Part shown: positions 54,916-64,000 of the stretch, in pieces
Position numbering within the stretch: position 1 is the first letter of the stretch
How the letters are laid out: each line of letters starts with the position of its first letter
Assembly (NCBI GenBank): GCA_037447655.1
Contig: JBBHKE010002616.1
Span: 44,925-108,924, forward strand
Length of the DNA stretch: 64,000 nucleotides
Direction of reading: 5' to 3'
Source: Zygnema cylindricum
Taxonomy: Eukaryota; Streptophyta; Zygnematophyceae; Zygnematales; Zygnemataceae
Translations under genes and position numbers: made by a program
Notes under the pieces: generated by a model
The model's input: the letters and a program-made list of their open reading frames with translations, nothing else
Database searches by the model: none
What the model was told of the DNA's origin: nothing

Positions 54916-57900
54916 ATGGACTGTCAAAGGATCCTTTTCAAAACTTTGGAGGAAAATGACAAGGAGGTGGCAGATTTGATTGACATGGAAGAAGAGCTCC
55001 TCGAGGTGGAATATGTAACTTCTACAAGAAAACATAACATTATATAGCAAATTGTGTCAAAATTGCATATCTCTGACTGAAAGATAGACAAGGTTCCTAA
55101 AAAGATGGAGGAAGGCAAAAGGCTTTTCTAACTCAAGTTCATTACGAGGAAGATGGTGACGTAACCAAACTGGAGGAGGAGCTTGATGAGCTTCTTTTTA
55201 AACGAAAAACCACTAAGAAGCATGCACACGTTCAATTGAGACAAAAGTGTACTTTCGGAGGTAAAAGCGATCCACCTGAGGATGGGTGGATCATACACTC
55301 AAGGGCCTCAATGCATATGTGCAAGGATAAGAGGTGGTTTACTAAATTAAGAAAAAATCCAACAGTTGAGATAGAGTATGGAGATGTTAGAGTAGAAACC
55401 ACAAGTCTTGTTGGATCACTTAATTTAGAAGTTCTAGTTGATGGAAAAGCTTTAATTGTAACACTCTCAGATGTTCTTTACATTCCACAGCTTAGCAAGA
55501 ATCTAGTCTCTACAGCTGTTCTAGATGAAAAAGAGTTTGAAACCGGAACTAAGAAAGGAATCTTCACAGCTACCTTTGATAATGAGGTTTATTTCATAGC
55601 TGCAAAGGGTAGTTAAAGAATGTTGAAAATTGTACTTTGCAATGAAAAGGGTGTTAATTACTCGTGTGGAAGTGATATGATGCTTTGGCACAAGAGGTTG
55701 GGGCATGTGAATCTAGATAGATTAAAGAAAATGAAGAAAAAGGGAATAGTGGATGGAATTGAGTTTGGAGATGATGAGACCTCAGATGATTGTAGTGGAT
55801 GTGCCCAAGGGAAGATTCATAGACTTCCATTTCCAAAGGCATCCACATTTAGGAGAGAGAAAGTATTAGATCTAGTTCACACTGATGTTTGGGGACTAGC
55901 TAGGTATGCTTCACATGGGGTGAAAAGATGGATGCTAACCATTACAGATAATTCGTCTAACTACACTAAGGTTTATTTTATTAGATTATTCGTCTAGATA
56001 CACTAAGGTATATTTTCTTAGACATAAGTCAAAGGAACTAAGATGTTTAAAATAATACAAAGTATGGAGTGAAAAATAACATGAAATCTCAATAAAAGAG
56101 ATAAGAAGTGATAATGGGAAAGAATACACCTCAAAGGAATTTGAAGAATTTCTTAAGAAGAAGGAATCCATCATGAGAAAACTATTCCTTATAATCTGGA
56201 ACAAAATCGAGTAGCAGAAAGAGTGAATAGAACTTTAGGAGATATGTCTAGAAGTATGCTAACTGATAAAAGAATAGGATTGTTGTTTTGGGTTGAGTCT
56301 ATGAACTATGTTAACTTCATCAAAAATAGAGTGCTAACTTTGGCAAATAAGGAGGTAGCTCTGTATGAAAGGTGGACGGGAAAAAAACCAGATTTGTTTA
56401 GTTTAAGAGTGTTCGGAAGTCAAGTTTAGAGTTTGGATTCCGATAAGACTAAATGGAAGTTAGAGGGAAGAGGGAAACCAGGATATCTTGTAAGATATGA
56501 TGTGAGCACAAAAGGATACCGAGTGTATGACTTGAATAAGAAAGATATCATTTTGGTAAAACACATAGTGGTGATGAATGAAGTAAAGTCTATTGATCCA
56601 TTCAAATATAATAAACAAGTCAAAATCAGATTTGAACTGGATCAGTTTTCTGACTTTGACTTTGAAATGAAGAGAAGGAAGATGGAGAAAAAGGAAAATT
56701 TGCACATCTACCAAAGGAGGAGGAAATGACAATATCCGAGGCAACGCCACAATACGAAGTGGAAACCGATAACGAATTTGATCAACCAATGGAATTGGAA
56801 GATAAAGGAGTTGAAAATATTCTTAAACGAAACCCGAGGATGCCTTCCATATCGGCGTCAGATTTTGAAAGAGGAAGAAGAAGTAGTAAACGACTTCAAG
56901 AATACAAGTAAATAACCAACTCACAAAGATAGCTCACCCAAATGAACCTCAAACATACGTAGAGGCCATAAATACCCCAGAAAAAAGCATGTGGATCACT
57001 GCCATCAATAAAGAAATGACTTACATCATGGAAGCCAATACATGGGAGTTGGTATACTGTCCACCGAGCCTAAAACCAATTGGTTGTAAGTGGGTTTTCG
57101 AGCTTAAATTAAACCAAGATAATACCATTGAAAGATATAAAGTTAGGTTAGTTGCTAAAGGTTATACCTAGAAAGAGGGAATAGACTATGAAAAAACCTT
57201 TGCATCGGTAGTCGGATTTCCCTCTGTCGAATTCCTCAAAAGTTTAGCCGCAACAAATGATATGGAAATACACCGAATGGATATTAAGACCGCCTTCTTA
57301 CACGGAGAGTTGGAAAAAATCTACATGAGGCAAATGAAATGATTCGTGGAGAATGGAGAAGAAATCAAGGTGTGCAAACTGATAAAATTACTTTATGGCT
57401 TTAAACAAGCTCCGCAACAATATAACATAAAATTAGACGAATTTCTGACAAGTTTGGGATACATTAAAATAAGTTCACATCACTCCCTATATATTTGAGG
57501 ATGAAAATTGAGTGATATTTATTGCCATTTATGTTGATGATTTGTTAGTCTTTAGCAAGTCCTTAGATGAAATTAACAAACTCAAATATGATCTGAGAAG
57601 TTTGTTTGACATGAAAGATCTCGGCGAAGCAAAATACATTTTGGGGATATAAATGTAGAGGGATAAAGGGAATATAATTATAAGACCCACTCAATAAAAA
57701 GCTATCGGTAATATGATAGAAAAGTTCAGATAGAGAAAACAAATGGGTGTACCACTCCCATGGATCTAAAGAAAGTATCGGAGGGGAGTGACGAAGGAGG
57801 GATATTGATTTTGAATGATGAGATGGATGAGGAAGAAAATGGTTTATAGAAGGAATTCCTTAACGGCAAATTGTAAGCAATTAAATTTACTTAATGAATT

Positions 57901-58372
57901 GTACACGTCCGGACATAGCTGCGGCTGTAGGGGTTCTCAGTAGAAGTCTAAATGAACCTAGAAAAAGAGACAGCGAAGCAGCCAAAAGAGTGATGAGATA
58001 TTTGGTGGGAACAAGGGAATTATGGTTGCATTTGGGAGGGGAGCAAACTAACATCACCACTTAGATTGATGCCACTTATAGGATGTGCTTTTGAGACGAT
58101 GTACAAATGGATATGTGTTGCAAATTGGATCTAGTGCATGCTATTGGAGTAGCAAACAACAAAAGTAGTTGCTCAGTCCACTAAAAAGGCTGAATACATG
58201 GCTTTTAGTGCTGCCACTAAAGAATTAATGTGGGTAAGATCTCTACTCGAACAACTAAGGTTCATGAAATATGGGACTCACAATGTTTTGGTGATAATCA
58301 AGCTGCTATCTCTATCGCAACTAATCCAAAACACCATTTCAAAGCTCAACATATGGATATAAGACTACGTGG
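54916..58372 (+). pseudogene. gag-pol remnant of copia element G
   Basis: It starts in the gag zinc-knuckle region (YVTSTRKHNII in place of CHFCKKPGHYI). Protease follows (GWIIHSRASMHMCKD, with the catalytic DSG changed to HSR), then integrase (GHVNLDRLKKMKKKGIV, about 55700), RT (YVDDLLVFSKSLDE near 57530) and RNase H up to KHHFKAQHMDIRLR at 58372. Stops and frame changes are frequent throughout. A 40-bp stretch around 55960-56010 (AATTCGTCTAACTACACTAA) is partly duplicated. The gag N-terminus and both LTRs are missing. LTR H is joined to its end. Closest in style to element C and family 1. Confidence 0.82.
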
Positions 58373-58375
58373 ATA

Positions 58376-59165
58376 GCGGTTAGCTTTAACCTACAAGTCT
58401 AGGATCGATATTAAGACATATAGGGTTTGACAAATATATAAATTCCGAAGCATGCACTAATTCAATTAACTTAAACTATAGACGTCGCGCATGGATAGAG
58501 TTTTGTAAAGTATGGAATACGGTACGGTTTTCAAACGAATACCGCGCATTTTATTTCGACAGGGAAAACAAAAATCGCGCAACGATTTATAACGGAAAAG
58601 ATTAAAAGCCGGTTTTGATCGGACGGCCGTGAAGAATGCCGAGATCGCAGAATAAAATTTTGGCAGTTTACGGTCACCGCCACATCGACTGATTTATGGC
58701 ACGACCACATTGGATAACTGCATCTTAGAGGATTACAGGAAAGAATCCAGATATGACCTGTGTAGATTGGTTGGCCATGTTGTACAAAGGCCGTACAGAA
58801 AGTACACCGGCACTTGTACCTTTCTGTACGACATAGTATTTTGATTAGTGTCGTACTTCAGTAGATAGAGTTTTAGAGAGAGATAGGACTTAAGAAAATT
58901 TGGTAGATATGACCCTCTCTCCCAGAGAGCTCTGTACAAAAGGTCAAGTTTGACCCTCCATAGCTTACTACCCAGCGGAGCAAATTCAAGGATTCTTTTT
59001 TCTATAGACTCAAGGGAGTCTTCAATTCACAAGGGTGAAGGTGGTCAGAGTTTTTGTCTGCCAGGGTGGCAGTTATTCTTGCTGAAATACAAAAGGGTCA
59101 TGGTTATCGTAGAGGCTTCGTGTGAGCTGCCTACTTTGAGGACTTATGGAGGTATCAGAGTTACA
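58376..59165 (+). repeat. 5' LTR of element H, truncated at its start
   Basis: It matches the 3' LTR (from about 63777) beginning GTTAGCTTTAAC and ends GAGTTACA next to the primer site; roughly the first 260 bp are missing. It contains GTACGACA / TGTCGTAC (58826-58833 and 58849-58856), GGTCA-AGTT-TGACC near 58943, and leader hairpins such as GACTC-AAGG-GAGTC and TTCAC-AAGG-GTGAA. Confidence 0.85.
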
Positions 59166-59180
59166 GGTTATGGGCCCACC
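59166..59180 (+). promoter_or_regulatory. Primer-binding site of element H, overlapping gag ATG
   Basis: GGTTATGGGCCCACC, identical to A and F; the ATG at 59170-59172 starts gag. Confidence 0.78.
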
Positions 59181-62100
59181 CTCTAAAGTGCCCATCTTTA
59201 ATGGAACTGGCTTCATAAACTGAGAGAGTATGAAGACAATAGCTACATGTGAGAAAAGATTTTGGGGAATAGTGAGTGGACGGTTGAGGCATCCATCGAG
59301 TCTTAACATCCCTCCAAGGTTTCGAGGAAGCAGATTCACTCGAGATGCAGATCTATCTCCAAACGAGGAGACAAAAGAAGGTGAGATGGTAGACAAAGGA
59401 AAGGAGAAAGAGACGATCACACCGATAGCAGCTGGTTCGGCATTCATGTCACTTATTTAGAGGAACGAGGAGAATGATATCGATACCTAAGACTACAACA
59501 ATATGGCGGCAAAGCATTTCATCCTCCGCCATCTTACTCAAGGGCTTGCATCTCCTCATTTGCAAGTAGAGAGGGCATCCGATCTTTGGGTGGCTCTCAT
59601 AGAGATGTACCGAAGTGGTACGATTTAACAGCAGCAGTTGGCTAATCAGAAAATTAACGCATATGTATCCAAGAGGGGGAAGATGTTGGATTTTTGTAAT
59701 AAGCTCACTACCCTTTTTATGGAGCTAGAGAGTGTTAGACAGGTTGAAACTGAAAAGATAAAGGTTAACTGCTTGCTCATGAAGTAACCAAATGAGTTCA
59801 AAAACATAGTCAACCGTGTGTAGGACTTGCCAGACTCAAGGTGGATATGGAATTCACTGGTAGGGATGATTCTCGTTCGGGAGAACACGATTAAGATCCG
59901 AAGTGGAAGAAAAAGTGGGCAAGCCTTGGCAGTTGGGACCGATTAGAGGAACAACGATTCTAGGAAACTGGTCAAAAATTATAGAGGGGGGTGGCAGAAA
60001 AATCAGACTAAGGAATTTGGACTAAGGGCTCCTAAAGGTTTTTGTCATTTTTTTAAGAAACTAGGGCACTATATGGCGGAGTGCACTAAGCTAAACAAAT
60101 TTCAGTTGAAAGAGGGGCATATTTGGGGACCTCCAACACGAAAGAAAAAGGCTCTTGTGACTCAGGTACACGCGGAGGAATTCGAGGATGAGGACAATAA
60201 GCTCTTGCTGGATGAGGAGTTAGAGGCAAAGAGCGAGGTCGAATTCCTCGAAAGCAAAAGTGTGTTTTTAGAGGTTTGAAAGGTGAAGGAGGTTCGATTG
60301 TGGATTACAGTGCCTCCATGCACATGTGTAAGGATAAACACATGTTCACTAAGATGAGAAAGATTCCCACCGTAGAGATAGAGTATGGGGATGGGATGGT
60401 AGTCACTACTACTATAGTAGGTTTGGTAGATCTGAAAGTCTTAGTGGAGGGAAAGACATCCATTGTGACATTCTCTGATGTGTTTTTTATTCCCGAGTTA
60501 AACAAAAACCTCATCTCAACGTCTATTTTAGATGATAACGGTTTTGAGACTAGCACTAGGAAGGGAACCTTTACTGCTAGCTTCGATGAGGAAGTTTATT
60601 TCACTGCTGAAAAAGGTAGCCAAGGAATGTTTAGGCTTATTTTGCGAAATGAAAAGAAGAAACTTTACTATGCTAGTGTTCATGATATTATGTTGTGGCA
60701 TAAGAGGCTTGGACATGTGCATTTAGAAAAGTTGAAAGAAATGAAAAAGATGGGAATAGTGGAAGGAATTAAGTACGGAGAAAGTGAAAACCTTAGTGAC
60801 TGTAGTGGTTGTGCTCAAGGTAAGGCACACATATTTACCCTTTCCAAAGGAAGCCACTTATAAAGGGGAAAAAGTGTTAGACTTGGTACACACTGATATT
60901 TGGGGACCGGCTAGAGTGCCCTCACCCGGTGGTAAAAGGTTTATGATGGCAATCACTGACGATTAGTCTCGATACGCTAGAGTGTATTTTTTAAAAAATA
61001 AATAAGAGGCCCCAGTGGTTTTTAAGGAATATAAGGCATGGAGTGAGAAAATTCATGAAACCTCTATTAAGAGAGTAACGAGTGATAATGGGGGAGAGTA
61101 TACCTCTAATCAGTTTGATGATTTTCTGAGAGAAGATGGAGTGCAACACCAAAAGACAGTTGCTGAAAATCCTAAGCATTATGGTGTAGCCGAGAGGTTA
61201 AATAGAACACTAAGTGATAGTGCGGGGAGTATGCTCTCAGATAAGAAGAAAGGAAAGAGATTTTGAGCCGAAGCTATGAACTGTGAAAATTATCTCAAGA
61301 ATAGAGTTTTTACTTCGGCAGTAAAAGGCCAATCTCCTTATGAGAGATAGACGCGCCAAAAACCAGATGTTTCACACTTAAAGGTTTTTCGGTAGTCAAG
61401 TATTCAACCTAGACACAAAGCGGTCAAATTGGAAGTTGGATCCGAAAAAAAAACCAGGATATCGGCTAGGATATGATGAAGATGTAAAAGGATATAGAGT
61501 CTATGATTTTAAGAGAGAAGATATAATCCTAGTAAAACATCTTGTGGTCATGGACGAAGGGAAATCTATAGATCCCTTTAAGCAATCAAAGACAGTCAAA
61601 ATCAGATTTGAGTCAGAAAATTCTGATGACTTTGAGCTTCCTAACTATCCAAGTTTTCGAGAAGATGATGATATTGTAAGAACAAATCAAACCGAGGAAG
61701 ATTTAGCTGTGGAACCCCTAGTGCCAACTCCAACCAAAGCGGAAGACGTGGTGGAAATAGACCCAGAATCAAGGGATAGGGGAGAAGTCGAAACTATTCA
61801 AAAGAATCCACGAGAGCCATCCATTCCGGCATCAAAGGATGAAGGTGGAAGGAGAAGCAGCAAAAGACTGTAAGAGAAACAAGTTAACAACAAGGTAACC
61901 AAATTATCTCATCCCGATGAACCCCGAACTTATGGTGAGGCGATGAAATGTCCTGAGAGGAACCGGTGGAAGATAGCCATTAATGAGGAGATGGCCTCGA
62001 TTATGGCAGCCAATACGTGGGAATTGGTGGATTGTCCCCCTGATAGGAAGCCAATCGGGTGTAAGTGGGTATTCAAATTGAAACTCAACCCGGATAACAC

Positions 62101-63396
62101 CATTGAGCGCTACAAGGCTCGGTTAGTGGCAAAGGGATTTACCCATAACGAGGGAATATACTACTAGGAGACTTTTGCTTCGGTCGTCAAGTTTCCCTCT
62201 GTACGAATACTTCTCAGTATAGCGGTAGGAGAAGACATAGAAGTGCATCAGATGGACTTCAAGACGACCTTCCTACATGGAGAGTTGGAAGAGGAGATTT
62301 TTATCCGAAAGCCCGAAGGATTTATGGAGCAACGGGAGGAGAGCAAGGTATGCCGATTGATCAAATCTTTGTATGGGCTCAAACAGGCGCCCCGGTAATG
62401 GAACAAGAAGCTCGATGAGATTCTTACAGGTTTGGGATATATTCAAATCGGCTCAGATCACTCAATTTATTTGTTTGAAGATTAGGAAGGAATTATTTTT
62501 ATTGCAATATATCTTGATGATTTGCTTGTTTTAAGTAAATCTATGGATAAAATAAACAAGTTAAAAAATGATCTAAATGGAAGATTTGAGATGAATGATA
62601 TGGAAGAAGCAATGTATATTTTGGGAATTCAGGTAGAGAGAGACAGAGAAAGAAAAATAATAAAATTAACTCAAAATGAGGCCATTGGAAATATGTTAGA
62701 AAGATTCCAATTGGATAAGGCTAATAGTTCTACCACTCCTTGGAACTAAAAAAGGGAAGTGAGGCAAGTGTGGAAGAGGGAGTTGTAATCTTGAATGATG
62801 AGGAAGGCTCAGAAGAGAAAAGATTTATGCAGACCATCCGTTATAGACAAGTACTGGGCAGCCTAATATATATCATTAATTGTACCTATCTGGACATAGC
62901 CGCAGCTGTAGGAATTTTAAGTAAGAGTCTCAATGCTCCCACTAAGAAAGATTGGAAGGCAGCTAAGAAAGTCCTTCAATATCTCATAGGGACTAGAGAT
63001 CTATGGTTGCATTTGGGTGGGAACAATACTCACATCACCACTAGGAGTGATGCCAGCTATGGGGATGCTCGTATGAAGACATGCACGTTTGGGTATGCAT
63101 TTTATGTGGGAGATGGGGCTTGCTGCTGGAGCAACAAGCAGCAAAAGGTCATTGCTTAGTCTACCATGGAGGCTGAGTACATGGCCTCTTGCCCTGCGGT
63201 AAAAAAATAATGTGGGTCAAGTCCTTGCTTGGTGAACTTGGTCATTTTAAGAGTGGTGTTGAGAAAGTATTTTGTGACAATCAGACAGCTATTGCCATTT
63301 TTGGGAATCCAAAACACCATTTTAAAGCAAAACATATAGACAGAAGACTTACCTTCGTTAGGGAAAAGGTAGAAGACAGAATAATCAGTTTAAAAT
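59170..63396 (+). pseudogene. gag-pol of copia element H
   Basis: Gag MGPPSKVPIFNGTGF is stopped after about 18 codons (59221) and again at 59458. The zinc knuckle reads CHFFKKLGHYMAEC, losing one Cys. The protease motif reads DYSASMHMC in place of DSGAS. Integrase carries SDNGGEYTSNQFDDF near 61085. RT has YLDDLLVLSKS near 62510 and RNase H has DASYGDARMKTC near 63050. At least a dozen stops and frame changes. Long open runs (60276-60863, 61436-61873) show moderate age. The best-preserved relatives in the window are A and E. Confidence 0.87.
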
Positions 63397-63503
63397 AAAG
63401 ACAAGATAGTGAAATGGTTTCAGATATGATAACAAAACCTGTGCCTTCCCTTAAGCTAATTTTTTGTCGGGAGAAGTGTGGTCTGAAATTAAAAGGTGGC
63501 TAG

Positions 63504-63516
63504 AAAATAAAGGAAG
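63504..63516 (+). promoter_or_regulatory. Polypurine tract of element H
   Basis: AAAATAAAGGAAG immediately precedes the LTR start TGTAGAAATTAATGG. It is the expected plus-strand primer site and is similar to AAAATAAGGGGAG of A and E. Confidence 0.85.
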
Positions 63517-64000
63517 TGTAGAAATTAATGGTTATTTTTAGTATTTTCAAAGTCTAAAATTAATTCCATTTAAGAAGCCGAGGCACTCTGCCTCTAACTC
63601 CTCTCTTCAGCTCACACACTTGTCCAATTCATTGAAGGTTGAAGAGGGAGACAGAGCCATTGCTGCATATGCTATCTAGAGATAGACAGGCAGATGAATT
63701 AGTAAATTTACTAAAAGGGTAGTTGATACACCCAGGATTTGATCCTGGTCCCTACTGTCTGTCAAGCTAGCCGGTAGCAGTTAGCTTTAACTTACAAGTC
63801 AAGGATCGGTGTTAAGACATAAAAGGTTTGACAAATACATAAATCATGAAGCCTGAACTAATTCATTTAACTAAAAATATAGACGTCGTGCATGGATAGA
63901 GTTTTGTAAAGTATGGAATATAGTACGCTTCCAAAACGGATAGCACACATTTTGTTTCAACAGCGAAACATATATTGCGCAACGATTTATAAAGGCTACG
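63517..64000 (+). repeat. 3' LTR of element H, cut by the window edge
   Basis: TGTAGAAATTAATGG start, U3 hairpin with CTCTCTTCA...TGAAGAG arms (63600-63645), and the perfect T-arm-like hairpin CCAGG-ATTTGAT-CCTGG at 63732-63748. It continues past 64000; the other end is known from the copy at 58376-59165. Confidence 0.92.

Overview
The window looks like a transposon-dominated stretch of a land-plant genome. The clues are Ty1/copia and chromodomain Ty3/gypsy LTR elements, one intact first exon of a plant RTE1-like (DUF778) gene with a normal 5' splice site, and a second intron-containing gene model. The species cannot be named from the sequence. The half-tRNA primer site of the copia elements and a non-LTR reverse transcriptase remnant would suit a non-seed plant, but that is only a guess. 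A 10-base N gap lies at 15799-15808.

Layout. 1-8550: an old non-LTR retrotransposon (minus strand) split by copia element A (694-7152, TSD GAAAG), whose central 4.5 kb has been inverted in place. 8600-9350: a decayed copia RT/RNase H. 10281-15845: a decayed chromovirus (minus) with an extra reading frame downstream of integrase. 15946-26771: nested copia elements (solo LTR inside B, B next to C, C inside D). 26772-37327: copia E, with a young, compact, non-autonomous copia F (32403-36774, TSD GACCT) in its 5' LTR. 37328-54915: the only largely host-like region. It holds the RTE1-like exon (42433-42699), a predicted two-exon gene on the minus strand (47648-45638), several families of short terminal-inverted-repeat elements with target-site duplications, minisatellites and long GA/CT tracts. 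54916-64000: two further decayed copia elements (G and H).

Copia elements A, B, C, E, F, H and the solo LTR are related. They share an unusual set of cis signals. (i) The primer-binding site GGTTATGGGCCCACC matches the anticodon arm of initiator tRNA-Met, and its ATG is the gag start codon. (ii) The U5/leader is a string of small hairpins, many with a C(ARGG)G loop, with compensatory changes between families. (iii) A U3 motif resembles the complement of the T arm of the same initiator tRNA. (iv) A U3 hairpin has a near-invariant loop. (v) A GTAC-rich inverted repeat lies in the promoter region. Together these suggest an RNA architecture that couples priming, translation start and perhaps packaging. 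The matches to tRNA rely on remembered tRNA sequence and need checking.

Nearly all transposon reading frames carry stops, frameshifts or lost catalytic residues. F has the most similar LTR pair (about 1% different by eye) yet lacks a full pol, so it must have been mobilised in trans.
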